From Palsa-883 sp035696165 (GTDB taxonomy: Bacteria; Pseudomonadota; Alphaproteobacteria; Acetobacterales; Acetobacteraceae), in the NCBI GenBank assembly GCA_035696165.1, contig DASRQX010000351.1, positions 37,166-101,165 of the forward strand: a DNA stretch of 64,000 bases, given 5' to 3'. Below, piece by piece: positions 33,120 through 42,314 of this stretch. The notes under the pieces were generated by a model that did not search any database, had not been told where the DNA came from, and saw only the letters and a list, made by a program, of their open reading frames with translations. Within the stretch, counting starts at the first letter, position 1, and each line of letters begins with the position of its first letter. Position numbers and translations under genes: made by a program.

Positions 33120-33673
33120 AGCTCTCCGGCGGGCCGGCCGCGCGGCGGGTTGGCCTTGGCGTACAGCGCGGCTGCTTCCACGGTTTCCTGATCCAGGTAC
33201 GGATACTCTTCAAGGATGCTGCAGATCGAATCGCCCGCGTTGATCCGACCCAGGATCGCCTGTGCGGTGATCCGGGTGCCGCGGATCACGGGGATCCCAC
33301 CCATGATGTCGGGATCGCTGACGATCAGGTCGCGCGCGCGTTCATACAGCCGCATCCGCTGCCTTGCCGGGCCGAGGGCCTTGCCGGCGTCGATGCGCAC
33401 AAGGTCGCCGATGATAAGGTCGCCGGTCATGTCCATGGGAGATAGCTCCGATTGGTTGAGCAGCCGATAAGCGTCGGCTGGAGAAACGTGCACTTCCTGT
33501 GGCAGCGCCTGGATCAAGGCGAACGCCAGTAGCGCCGCGTCGTCCAGGCGCCGCCGGTGCGTGCGGTCGGTGCGCGCCGGGATTCGGCCTGAAGTGATGG
33601 CCTTCTGCACCGCCGACAGCGGTGCGCCCGACATCGCGGCAACTTCCTGTGGGGTGTAGGCGGTTGGGGCCAT
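33101..33673 (-). CDS. DUF433-domain antitoxin
   Basis: A 190-residue protein with an N-terminal MerR/excisionase-like helix-turn-helix (YTPQEVAAMSGAPLSAVQKA, about 6-25) and a C-terminal DUF433 domain (about 110-180: RDLIVSDPDIMGGIPVIRGTRI and GDSICSILEEYPYLDQETVEAA). DUF433 proteins are winged-helix antitoxins that neutralise DUF5615-type PIN toxins and self-regulate. It is upstream of and overlaps its partner, the usual order for this pair. Confidence 0.88.
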   Translation of the reverse strand: MAPTAYTPQEVAAMSGAPLSAVQKAITSGRIPARTDRTHRRRLDDAALLAFALIQALPQEVHVSPADAYRLLNQSELSPMDMTGDLIIGDLVRIDAGKALGPARQRMRLYERARDLIVSDPDIMGGIPVIRGTRITAQAILGRINAGDSICSILEEYPYLDQETVEAAALYAKANPPRGRPAGELWRPAS

Positions 33674-33762
33674 AATTCATATCCTTGGGACATGAATTAC
33701 CTTGGAGGGCGGGTTTTGTCCACCTCTAAGTTTTCTTTGGGTTGCGACTGGTGGAGTGTGCC

Positions 33763-35136
33763 CTACCGCTCCACCATTCGCAGCAGGCTGACGCCGGCCG
33801 CGGCCAGGGCGATCGCCGACGCGCAGACCAGCGTCACCGTCGTGCCGTTTAGCGGCGCCAGCCCGAACACCAGCGCCACCAGCGCCGCCCCGGTGGTCTG
33901 GCCGAACAGCCGGCCTGCCGCCTGCATGCCCGACGCGCCCCCGGTGCGATTGCGCGGGGCCGAGGTGATGATCGCCCGGTTGTTCGGGGTGTTGAAGAAG
34001 CCGAACCCCAGGCCGCAGATCAGCATCCGCCAGGCGATGTCGTAGCTGCCCGGGTGCGCCGGCAGCAAGCCGAACAGCCCCAGGCCCACGGCCAGCACCG
34101 TCAGGCCGGCACCGCTCAGGATGCCGACGGGATAGCGATCGGCCAGCCGCCCGGTGAACGGCGCGATCACCGCCACCACCATGGGCCAGGGCGTCATCAG
34201 CAACCCGGTACGCACCTGGCCGAACCCCAGTGTGTTCTCGAACAGGAACGGCAGCGAAACCATCGCCATCGACTGCGCGGTGAAGGCGCAGATCGAGGTG
34301 GTTACCGACAACGCAAACAACGGGATGCGCATCAGGTCCACCGGCAGCAGCGGCGCGGCGCGGCTTAGCTCGCGCGCCACCAGCATCGCGCCGACGCCGA
34401 GCGCGATGACCGCCTGGCCGATCACCCACTCGGTGCGCTCCCCGTGGCCGACCCCATCGATGGCAGTGATCAGCACGCCCAGGCTGATCGCGCTCATAAC
34501 CGCGGACGCCACATCGAACTTGACCCCGGAGCAGGGGGTCGCGGGCAGCGCGCGCCAGGCGACCACCACCGCCAGCGCGCCGAGCGGCACGTTGATCGCG
34601 AACAGCCAGGGCCAGCTGGCCACCGACAGGATTGCGGCGGCCGCGGTTGGGCCGGCAGCCGAGGCGATCGAGCCGATCGTGGCATTGATGCCGAGGCCGC
34701 GGCCGATCCAGCGCCGCGGGTAGATGAAGCGCACCAGCGCGCTGTTCACGCTCATGATGCCGGCGGCGCCGAAGCCCTGGAACACCCGCGCCAGCGCCAG
34801 CGTCTGTAGCGAGTACGACAGCGCGCAGGCGAGCGAGGCGAGGGTGAAGACCACCAGCCCCCACTGGTAGACCCGCCGGTAGCCGAAGATGTCCCCAAGC
34901 GAGGCCAGCGGCAGGAGGGAGATGGTGACCGCGAGCTGATACGCGTTCACCACCCAGATCGAGTTGGCCGGGCTGGTGTTCAGATCGGTAGCGATGGTCG
35001 GCAGTGCCACGTTGGCGATCGCGCCATCCAGCACGGCCATCGTCAGGCCGAGCGCAATCGTCAGGATCCCCCAGTATCGCTGCGGGATCGGCAATCCGTC
35101 GGGCGGCTCGGGCTGGCGGGTCGCCGGGTCGGACAT
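33763..35136 (-). CDS. DHA2-type MFS transporter
   Basis: A 457-residue inner-membrane transporter with 14 predicted segments. It has GLTMAVLDGAIANVALPTIA (TM1), ASLGDIFGYRRVY (motif A region) and FGQTTGAALVALVFG near the end. It is most likely a proton-coupled drug or metabolite exporter. Its ATG overlaps the stop of the upstream glycosyltransferase by one base (TGATG), so the two are co-translated. That pairing hints at export linked to cell-surface sugars, but this is speculative. Confidence 0.92.
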   Translation of the reverse strand: MSDPATRQPEPPDGLPIPQRYWGILTIALGLTMAVLDGAIANVALPTIATDLNTSPANSIWVVNAYQLAVTISLLPLASLGDIFGYRRVYQWGLVVFTLASLACALSYSLQTLALARVFQGFGAAGIMSVNSALVRFIYPRRWIGRGLGINATIGSIASAAGPTAAAAILSVASWPWLFAINVPLGALAVVVAWRALPATPCSGVKFDVASAVMSAISLGVLITAIDGVGHGERTEWVIGQAVIALGVGAMLVARELSRAAPLLPVDLMRIPLFALSVTTSICAFTAQSMAMVSLPFLFENTLGFGQVRTGLLMTPWPMVVAVIAPFTGRLADRYPVGILSGAGLTVLAVGLGLFGLLPAHPGSYDIAWRMLICGLGFGFFNTPNNRAIITSAPRNRTGGASGMQAAGRLFGQTTGAALVALVFGLAPLNGTTVTLVCASAIALAAAGVSLLRMVER

Positions 35137-36074
35137 CAGCCGGCAGGCAGCGCGGCGAGCGTAGGCAGCGCGGCAAGCACGGGGGCAAGGTCCAGGTCGG
35201 CAAGATCAGGGCGACCCAGCACGGTGACGGAGCGGCCGCGCGGGGCCGTGAGTGCCGGGTCGGAATCGCGCGAGAACAGCACCACGGACGGGCAGCCCGC
35301 CGCGGCAATCAGGTGCATCGGGCCGGTGTCATTGCCGACCCCGAGGCACGCCACGCGTGCGAGTGCGGCCAGTTCGGGAAGTCCGGTGCGGTTGGTCAGA
35401 TCGATCGCGTGTGGCACTTCGTTGCGGATCTCCTGGGCCAGGGCGTGCTCCTGACCGGTGCCGAGAATGACCGGTGTGATACCGCGTGTCAGCAGCGCGC
35501 CGGCGAGGTCCGCGTAGCGCTGCGCCGGCCAGCGCTTGACCGGGCGGTGCGCCGAGCTGCCGGGGACGAGCAGTGCGACGCGGTCCGGCAGGGCGAACCG
35601 TGCCAGATCGGCGCCGGTCCAGGAAAGATCAGCCGGCAGGGGCCCCGCTACCCCCGCGGCGCGAAGCTGGTCGAACTGGCGATCGATGTCGTGCAGGCGA
35701 TTGCGGTGCGGGTTGCGGTCGGGATGCGAGCAACCATGCGCAATGCCGGACCATTCCGGTCGCGTGCGCGGCGGGAATAGATGGAAATAACGCGAGGATC
35801 GGGACGAGGTCTGCAGATCGTAGACCCGGTCGAAGCGACCGGCGATGAGCTGCCGGCGCAGGTGTCGCCAACCTGCAACGTCCCACCAGTCGGGCCGCTC
35901 GTCGATCAGCACCGTGTCGAAATACGGCGACTGGGCGAGCCAGTCCGCCCAGGGGCGCATGGTCAGCAGGCTGATGTGATCCGTGGCGTGGTGGCGGCGA
36001 ATGGCGGCGAACGGCCCCAGGGACAGGATGACGTTGCCAAGCGCGCCAAGCTTCACGACCAGGATGCGGCTCAT
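35136..36074 (-). CDS. Glycosyltransferase family 9 (heptosyltransferase-like)
   Basis: A 312-residue ADP-heptose:LPS heptosyltransferase-type enzyme. It begins MSRILVVKLGALGNVILSLG, the family's first Rossmann motif, has ALLVPGSSAHRPVKRWP (about 163-179), and ends with the donor-site block LGVGNDTGPMHLIAAAGCPSVVLFS (about 243-267). It probably acts on lipopolysaccharide core at the inner face of the inner membrane. The start at ATG 36074 is fixed by the family motif; the open frame upstream is a shadow. Confidence 0.92.
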   Translation of the reverse strand: MSRILVVKLGALGNVILSLGPFAAIRRHHATDHISLLTMRPWADWLAQSPYFDTVLIDERPDWWDVAGWRHLRRQLIAGRFDRVYDLQTSSRSSRYFHLFPPRTRPEWSGIAHGCSHPDRNPHRNRLHDIDRQFDQLRAAGVAGPLPADLSWTGADLARFALPDRVALLVPGSSAHRPVKRWPAQRYADLAGALLTRGITPVILGTGQEHALAQEIRNEVPHAIDLTNRTGLPELAALARVACLGVGNDTGPMHLIAAAGCPSVVLFSRDSDPALTAPRGRSVTVLGRPDLADLDLAPVLAALPTLAALPAG

Positions 36075-36413
36075 GCCGGCGGATGGGCGGTGCGGGTCCG
36101 CGCGTCGTGCCGTCCGCCGATGCGCCTGCGCTGCGCGACGTGCCGCTGCTGATCTGGGTGGGGATCGGCCGGCGGGCGGCAACCGGGCGGCTGCGGAACT
36201 TGTGGTTGAGACATGATGGGCTCCGTGCTGGCGCATATCAGGGGGCATCAGGCGGAGCAACGGCGGGTGCCGAGGCGGTTTGAATTTGCGCGAGGGTCGG
36301 CATGCGCTGATCGCCGCCATCAATCACGGCGCTCAGCGCATGCCGCACCTGTTCGATGACGGCTTCCCATCGGCAACCTGGGCTGCCTCCACGTCATGCC
36401 GGCGCGCCCGGTA

Positions 36414-36890
36414 TTACAGTGGGATTGCCAGCAGCGTGTCGAAACGGGGACTGTCGCAGACGACGATGCGCTCGGCGAAGCGGGGTGGGCCGTTGCCGGT
36501 CGCGGCGACGCGGTCGAGGTAGCGGCCGGCGGCGAAGATATCCATGTGGCCATCGCGCATGGTGCGGATCACCAGGAACGATGTTTCGGCAACGATGGTC
36601 TCGCCGGCGTCGGGCGTAAGGCGCGGCATGCCGATGATGTGGCGATAGGCCTGGCGTTCGTAGATGTTGGCCTCACGCAGTGCGGCGACGCGGTCGCGCA
36701 GCATCGCCTGGGAATCGGCATAGATCACGCCGGCTTCATAGCCGCGCCGGTGGTTGTCGGCCGTGGTGATCTTGTAGAGGCAGCTTTCCAGGAAGAAATC
36801 CGGCCAATTCTCCAGCCGGTCGGCGTCGATGCAGGCGGCGTAGTCGCTGTTCAGCGCGGCGATCTGGAACAGCGTCGCGGGACCGTCCAT
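36414..36890 (-). CDS. Aromatic-ring-hydroxylating dioxygenase, beta subunit
   Basis: A 158-residue SnoaL/NTF2-fold small subunit of a Rieske oxygenase. It has the family pattern ALNSDYAACIDADRLENWPDFF (about 13-34), NHRRGYEAGVIYADS and a FLVIRTMRDGHMDIFAAGRYLD block. It stabilises the catalytic alpha subunit and is encoded 4 bases after the alpha stop. The start at ATG 36890 fits the family. Ends in DTLLAIPL. Confidence 0.92.
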   Translation of the reverse strand: MDGPATLFQIAALNSDYAACIDADRLENWPDFFLESCLYKITTADNHRRGYEAGVIYADSQAMLRDRVAALREANIYERQAYRHIIGMPRLTPDAGETIVAETSFLVIRTMRDGHMDIFAAGRYLDRVAATGNGPPRFAERIVVCDSPRFDTLLAIPL

Positions 36891-36894
36891 CGGA

Positions 36895-38166
36895 CTACAC
36901 CCCCATATAGCCGCGATAGGTCTGCCAGAAGCCGCGCACCGCAGTTTCCGTGGCGCGGGTGGATTGCGATTCCGCGGTCGCGCCACCCATCTCGACGATG
37001 GAGTGGGCGGCGGCGGCGGCGGCGATGCCGCGCTGCACGAAGCCGCCGATGCAGCCGTCCTCCATCGAGACGTAGCCGGCAGGGCCGACAAGATTGGCCT
37101 GCTTCAGCCGGCGCATGCGCATCGCCTTGGTGTCGTCGGCGAAACCGATATAGGTCCAATGCAGGTCCATCGCATCGATGCCGCGCGGCACGATCTGGCG
37201 CACCGCCAGGCAGTTGTGGATCTGTTGCAGCACCATCGTGGGAAACACGCTGAGGATCTGCAATTCGATGTTGTCGCCGAACTCGTCCACCGCATCGAGC
37301 AGCGACTTGTCGTGCAGGCGGAATTCGCTGTCGGCGCGCAGGGCCTGGTCTTTGTAGAGGCTGTCCTGCGGTTCCATCCGGCCGATGGTGGTGCTGGCGT
37401 GGTGCCCGCCGTCCTGGCTGACGGTGACGCCGCCGGCCTTGCTGAGACGGGTGATGTTGAACGTGGTGAAGAACAGGTGCAGCAGGCTGGCGTGGTAGGT
37501 GTCCTTCACGTTCTCGACGTACAGCTTCCAGTTGTTCGGCAGCGGCTGGATGAAGCGGCCGATCACCTCAACCGGCTTGTGCAGCACGCGGCGGATGCGC
37601 GCGGCGATTTCCGGTCCGAGGTAATCGAGCAGGGCAGGCGCATCGGCGGCCAGCGTGGCGAAGACCAGGCCGCCGATGGTGGCCGTGCGGAGCTTGCGCG
37701 GGCCGTGCTGGTCGATGCGGAACGAGTCCGGCATGCCGCCCTTGCCGCCGACGCCGCGCTGGAAGGCGATCGAGCACAGATTACCGCGCAGGTCGTAGCG
37801 CCAGGCGTGATAGGCGCAGGTGAAGTCCTTGACCGTGCCGGCATCCTGGAACGCAATCAGCGCGCCGCGGTGTGCGCAACGGTTCTCGAAGGCGTGGATT
37901 TCACCGGCCTCGCCGCGCACGGCGATGACCGGCATGGCGCCGATGCAACTGACGCGGAAGTCGCCGTGATTGGGGATGTCGACTTCCAGGCAGAGATAGT
38001 GCCAGGCAGGGCCTTCGAAGATGCGCGTCTGTTCGGCGCGCAGAATGGCGGGGTCCTGATAGAGCCAGTACGGCACGCGGGTCAGGCCGGGCGCCCAAGC
38101 GGACCTGAGGGCTTCGGTGTGGTGGTCCCCGGCGACGTCTGGGTTCAAGGCGAAACTGGCCATCAC
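36895..38166 (-). CDS. Aromatic-ring-hydroxylating dioxygenase, alpha subunit (Rieske)
   Basis: A 423-residue catalytic subunit. The Rieske [2Fe-2S] site is C97-x-H99 in ENRCAHRG and C117-x2-H120 in CAYHAWRYD. The mononuclear iron site is D222/H225/H230 in VKDTYHASLLH. It most resembles anthranilate/salicylate-type oxygenases by overall pattern (WHYLCLEVDIPNHGDF). No ferredoxin or reductase gene is nearby, so electrons must come from a shared or distant partner. It transcribes with the beta subunit. Confidence 0.94.
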   Translation of the reverse strand: MMASFALNPDVAGDHHTEALRSAWAPGLTRVPYWLYQDPAILRAEQTRIFEGPAWHYLCLEVDIPNHGDFRVSCIGAMPVIAVRGEAGEIHAFENRCAHRGALIAFQDAGTVKDFTCAYHAWRYDLRGNLCSIAFQRGVGGKGGMPDSFRIDQHGPRKLRTATIGGLVFATLAADAPALLDYLGPEIAARIRRVLHKPVEVIGRFIQPLPNNWKLYVENVKDTYHASLLHLFFTTFNITRLSKAGGVTVSQDGGHHASTTIGRMEPQDSLYKDQALRADSEFRLHDKSLLDAVDEFGDNIELQILSVFPTMVLQQIHNCLAVRQIVPRGIDAMDLHWTYIGFADDTKAMRMRRLKQANLVGPAGYVSMEDGCIGGFVQRGIAAAAAAHSIVEMGGATAESQSTRATETAVRGFWQTYRGYMGV

Positions 38167-38298
38167 GGCCTCCTGTTATCGGCACCCGGGTGCAGCCTGG
38201 CGCGATTTGACCCCGCCGCACTGGCGGGCGCAATCCCGCGGAAGGAAAGTACCTCGGCGCGGAGGATTGTCGCGGCAGGCAAGCGGCGCCCGGGCGAC

Positions 38299-39150
38299 GT
38301 GCATTACCCAATCATTCACCTGGACTTCCCTGAATATGGCCGGCCAGGGGAGGCCGCGCGGCATCGGCGCCGGCTGGCCACCGTGGCGCGGCTGGCGGAT
38401 GGGATGGTGGTGAGCTCCGCCGAGACCGGCACCGCCGTGTCGCGGTATCTGCCGCGGGTCCTGCCGATCCACGTCGCGCCGCTGGGCGTGTCGTTGCCGA
38501 TCGGCGGCGTGACGTCCGAGGCGATGGTACGACCGTATTTCCTGTGCGTCGGCACGATCGAGCCGCGCAAGAACCATCTGCTGCTGCAGTATCTGTGGCG
38601 GCGGCTGGTGGAATTGCGCGGCAACCTGGCGCCTCGGCTGCTGATCGTCGGCAGCCGCGGGTGGGAGAACGAGAATGTGCTCGACCTGCTGGACCGCTGC
38701 ACCGCCCTGATGGGCCATGTGGTGGAACTTGGCGCGGTGTCGGACATCAGGCTGGCGGCGCTGCTGCGCAGTGCGCGGGCGCTGCTGATGCCGTCGTTCG
38801 CCGAAGGATTTGGCCTGCCGATCGCCAAGGCGCTGTCGCAGGGTTCGCCGGTCATCTGCAGCGATCTGGCGGCGTTGCGCGCGGTCGGGCAGGGTGTGCC
38901 CGAGTATCTTGATCCGCTCTGTGCCAGCGCGTGGCGGGACGCGGTGCAGCCCTATACCGCGCCGGCTCCGCCGCGCCGGGATGCGCAGCTTGCACGCATG
39001 CCGGACTGGCGGCGTGTCACCTGGCAGGAGCACGTCGCGTCTGCAGTGGCGTTTGCCGAGGGATTGCCCGCGCGCAAGCGGGTTGGTGTTTCCGCGCCGA
39101 CGGCGCGCGCCGCTGCTCAGCCGGATGAGGGGTGGGTGCTTGCCCGGTGA
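38299..39150 (+). pseudogene. 5'-truncated family 4 glycosyltransferase
   Basis: The 283-residue frame has only the C-terminal GT-B part: RHRRRLATVARLADGMVVSS, FLCVGTIEPRKNHLLLQYLW (acceptor/donor hinge), LLMPSFAEGFGLPIAKALSQ (donor-binding E-x7-E motif) and GSPVICSDLAALR. Family members have another 100 or more residues before RHRRR; here the residues upstream stop matching and run antisense into the dioxygenase promoter. No good start exists (GTG 38299 is the best). It is probably a remnant. Confidence 0.7.
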
Positions 39151-40028
39151 TGCGCCCAGTGATTCGCAATGTCGATGCGGCGGGTGATCCAGACGCCGGC
39201 GTGTCGCGATACGTGGTCTAGCAGGCGCTGCAACCCCGCCGCGCGGCCGGGATGGCCGATGATGCGGTTGTGCAGGCCGATTGACAGCATCTTCGGGTGG
39301 GTGCGGCCCTCGGCGTACAGCATGTCGAACGCGTCGCGGCAGTAGGTGAAGAAATCGTCGGCCGTGCCGAAGGTGCCGCGGGTGAATTTCACGTCGTTGG
39401 TTGAGAGGGTGTAAGGCACCACAAGGTGCGGCCGGCCGTGCTCCTGCGTCCAGTACGGCAGTTCGTCGTCGTAGGCGTCGGAGTCATAGAGGAAGCCACC
39501 TTCCTCGATCAGCAGGCGCCGCGTGTTGAGGCTGGGACCGTAACGACAATACCAGCCGAGCGGCCGTTCGCCCATTGTTGTGGTGATCGAGGCGATGGCC
39601 TTGGCGATCTGGGCGCGTTCTTCGGCCTCGGTGAGTTCGTAGTGCTTGATCCAGCGCCAGCCGTGGCAGCAGACATCGTGGCCGGCGGCGCGGATTGCCC
39701 CGGCGACTTTTGGGTTGCGTTCGAGTGCGAGGGCGCAGCCGAAGACGGTGAGGGGCAGGTCGCGCTCGGCGAACAGGCGCAGGATGCGCCAGACGCCGAC
39801 GCGGCTGCCGTAGGCGAACATGGACTCGGCGGCAAGGTCGCGGCCGGTGATGCCTGGGTTGATTGGCGCGGCCTCGGTGAGGCCCCATTCGGAGATGTTG
39901 TCGCCGTCGGGATAGGAGGGTTCGGAGCCTTCCTCGTGGTTCAGCACGAAGTTCAGCGCGAGGCGGGCGCCGTTGGGCCAGTGGGGATCGGGCGGGTTGG
40001 GGCCGTAGCCGATAAAGTCTCGAGTCAT
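39117..40028 (-). CDS. puuE: Polysaccharide-deacetylase-family allantoinase (PuuE type)
   Basis: A 303-residue NodB-fold hydrolase with the PuuE/allantoinase pattern. It starts RDFIGYGPNPPDPHWPNGARLALNFVLN and has LNHEEGSEPSYPDGD, the AAGHDVCCHGWRWI block (about 113-126) and GFLYDSDAYDDELPYW (about 180-195). PuuE enzymes hydrolyse allantoin to allantoate without metal. No other purine-catabolism gene is in the window, so the substrate could differ. Its 3' end overlaps the truncated glycosyltransferase frame by 34 bases, tail to tail. Confidence 0.88.
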   Translation of the reverse strand: MTRDFIGYGPNPPDPHWPNGARLALNFVLNHEEGSEPSYPDGDNISEWGLTEAAPINPGITGRDLAAESMFAYGSRVGVWRILRLFAERDLPLTVFGCALALERNPKVAGAIRAAGHDVCCHGWRWIKHYELTEAEERAQIAKAIASITTTMGERPLGWYCRYGPSLNTRRLLIEEGGFLYDSDAYDDELPYWTQEHGRPHLVVPYTLSTNDVKFTRGTFGTADDFFTYCRDAFDMLYAEGRTHPKMLSIGLHNRIIGHPGRAAGLQRLLDHVSRHAGVWITRRIDIANHWAHHRASTHPSSG

Positions 40029-40271
40029 GCGGGGGAGGGTGGCATGGATTGGCGGGCGTGGCGATTGGGGGTGGTGTGGCGCTGTGGGGGTGGTGGCGCG
40101 ATGTGGGAGCGTCGCCTTCGGATTGCTGGTGCGAGCGGGGTTGGAAGTTTGCAGGCGGGCTGTGGATGACTGCGTGGGACCGCGTTCGGATGTCCGCGGG
40201 CGGCAGTGGTCGCGGTGCCGTGCACCGCGAATGTTGTTTGGCCGCCCGCCGAGGTGGGCTATAATTGCGCT

Positions 40272-40856
40272 ATGAGTTCAGCGCTAAAGCCTACCGACCG
40301 GATGACCGTGGCCGAGTTCCTGGCCTGGGACGCCCCGGGGAAGACACGTTAGCAACTCGTCGACGGCGAGCCTGTCGCGATGGCACCCACAAGTCGAACG
40401 CATGGCACGCTTCAGCTCGAACTTGGGAGTCTGATCCGCAACCACTTGGCGGAGGCCGGAGACCGCTGCACCGTCGTTGCGGCGCCCGGGATTGTCCCGC
40501 GGGTTCGCGCCAGTGAGAATTTTCGCATTCCCGATCTGGCGGTTACGTGTACGCGGTATGAAACCGGAGAGTACGATGTCAGTGAGCCGATTCTGATCGT
40601 GGAGGTTCTGTCGCCCTTCAACCGAGCAGACACCTGCGGGACGTTTGGGCATTCATGACGATCCCGAGTCTGCAGGAAATTCTGATCTTGCGGAGCACCG
40701 CGGTGCGGACCGAGTTGCTGCGCCGCGACGGCGAGGGGAACTGGCCCGCGGCATCGATGGTGATCGAGGACGGCGATCTGACGCTTGCCAGCATCGATCT
40801 TACCGTTCCGCTGGCGGCGATTTATCGAACCACGCGGCTGGCGCGCGGCAGAGGTG
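40272..40856 (+). pseudogene. Uma2-family (DUF820) nuclease, inactivated
   Basis: The gene starts MSSALKPTDRMTVAEFLAWD, hits an in-frame TAG at 40350-40352, and continues QLVDGEPVAMAPTSRTHGTL. It goes on through PGIVPRVRASENFRIPDLAV and EPILIVEVLSP. A frameshift near 40632 then moves the reading frame to LRDVWAFMTIPSLQEILIL and SIDLTVPLAAIYRTT. Joined, these give the full PD-(D/E)xK Uma2 fold with catalytic D in IPDLAV and E-x-L in VEVLSP. With one nonsense and one frameshift lesion it is dead. An AT-rich promoter-like stretch precedes it. Confidence 0.88.
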
Positions 40857-41128
40857 TCGGGGTTTCGGTTGTTGCTTTCGGAACCCGCGACGGTTTCACA
40901 CAACCGCCCGCGGCCCGTTCGCGTGCCGGGGGAGCCAGTCCAGCGCTTGCCGCGCTCCGCATCTGGCGCTGGACCTGGTCTCATGACTTGGCGAACTGCG
41001 CCCGGGGGCAGTTTTACGCACTGTCGTCAGGTCGGCCCGCTCCAAGCCGTGCGCTCAGTTCGCCACCGGAGCGTGAGTGTCGCTCACAGGCCGTCGCGAT
41101 AAAGGCCAGGCCCCGCTCTACCCCCCGC

Positions 41129-42160
41129 TCAATCCGCCGCCGACAACTTCTCCGACCCGCTCGCAAATGCCGGCATCACTTCGCGGGCGAACCGGCGCAG
41201 ATTGTCGCGCGCGGCGCCGCCGCCGGTCAGCAGCAGATAGCGCACGCCCAGCTTCTCCAGCGCTTCGATCTTGCGGCAGATCTCGTCCGGCGTGCCATAC
41301 AGCGCGCTGTTCTCGTTCGCGCCGGTGGTGTCGGCGAATGACATGATGCTGGCCTTGTTGTCGCCGGATGGCGTCTGCGCCAGCGCGTGCTGGCGTTGCT
41401 GCGCCGCCAGCCGCCGCTCGAGCGCCGCCTGCTTGTCCGCCGCATCCTTCGCCACATAGAACGCGCGCGCCACGCCGACCTCCATCGGGTCGAACACGCG
41501 CCCGCGCGCCTCGACCTCTTGCATGAACCAGGCGAGACGTTCGCCGGTGGCCTCGAACGGCGCGAACTGGTCCAGCAGTAGGTTGTAGCCGCGCTCCGCC
41601 ACCTTGCTGATAGAGCCCGGGCTGCCCGCCCCCACCCAGAACGGCGGATGCGGCTTCTGGGCCGTCGGCGGCTCCACGATCACGTCGTCGAACTGCCAGT
41701 ACTTCCCGCGATGGCTGAACGGCACGTCCGAGGTCCACGCCTTGGTGATCACCGCCAGTGCTTCCTCGTACCGCGCATCCGCTTCTTCCATCGGGATGCG
41801 GAAGCCGGCGAACTCATTGTGCCGGTAGCCGCGACCGACGCCGAAATCCAGCCGGCCGCCGGATAGCAGATCGAGGGTTGCCGCCTGCTCGGCCAGCAGC
41901 ACCGGGTTGTGCCACGGCAGCACGATCACCGCGGTGCCCAGCCGCAGGGTGCGGGTGCGGGCGCCCAGCCAGGTCAGCAGGTTCAGGCTGGCCGAGACCT
42001 GGCCGAAGCCGGTGAAGTGGTGCTCGACCAGGAAGGTGCTGTGGAAGCCGAGCGCCTCGGCTTCCACGTTGTAGTCGATGAAGTCGCGGAACCCTTGGCC
42101 GCTGTCCACGTCGGGGCCGCCGCGCTTTGCCTGGGCACTGCCGAATAGTCCGAACCGCAT
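41129..42160 (-). CDS. LLM-class flavin-dependent oxidoreductase
   Basis: A 343-residue bacterial-luciferase-like TIM-barrel monooxygenase/oxidoreductase using reduced FMN or F420-like flavin. Seen are MRFGLFGSAQAKRGG, LGFHSTFLVEHHFTGFGQ (about 39-56), RLGTAVIVLPWHNPVLLAEQ and LDLLSGGRLDFGVGRGYRHNEF. GGGAGGT precedes the ATG at 42160. The substrate is unknown; an electron-donating flavin reductase is not nearby. It diverges from the ELM1-like gene across a tandem repeat. Confidence 0.92.
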   Translation of the reverse strand: MRFGLFGSAQAKRGGPDVDSGQGFRDFIDYNVEAEALGFHSTFLVEHHFTGFGQVSASLNLLTWLGARTRTLRLGTAVIVLPWHNPVLLAEQAATLDLLSGGRLDFGVGRGYRHNEFAGFRIPMEEADARYEEALAVITKAWTSDVPFSHRGKYWQFDDVIVEPPTAQKPHPPFWVGAGSPGSISKVAERGYNLLLDQFAPFEATGERLAWFMQEVEARGRVFDPMEVGVARAFYVAKDAADKQAALERRLAAQQRQHALAQTPSGDNKASIMSFADTTGANENSALYGTPDEICRKIEALEKLGVRYLLLTGGGAARDNLRRFAREVMPAFASGSEKLSAAD

Positions 42161-42187
42161 CGCGACCTCCCGCATTCGGGTTGGATT

Positions 42188-42292
42188 GGCGCCACACGTT
42201 GACGCTACACATTGACGCGGCCTGCACATTGACGCGCCTAAACATTGGCGCGCCTAAACATTGGCGCGCCCACACATTGACGCGATCGGGCG
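42188..42292. repeat. Tandem repeat in a divergent promoter region
   Basis: A unit near ACATTGACGCGCCTAA occurs six or seven times with small variation (ACACGTTGACGCT, ACACATTGACGCGGCC, GCACATTGACGCGCCTAA, ACATTGGCGCGCCTAA twice, ACACATTGACGCG). The spacing is 13-18 bases. It lies between the divergent starts of the LLM oxidoreductase and the ELM1-like gene. It could be an array of regulator-binding sites or a slippage repeat. The units lack distinct spacers, so it is not a CRISPR. Confidence 0.85.
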
Positions 42293-42314
42293 CGGCGCCG
42301 ACAAGCGCGCGCCG

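Noticed and set aside
36964..38298. Long 5' extension of the truncated glycosyltransferase frame
   Set aside because: This part is antisense to the Rieske alpha subunit and shows no glycosyltransferase similarity, so only 38299-39150 is listed.
42188..42292. CRISPR-like array
   Set aside because: Units are 13-18 bases apart with no spacers of unique sequence and no cas genes in the window.
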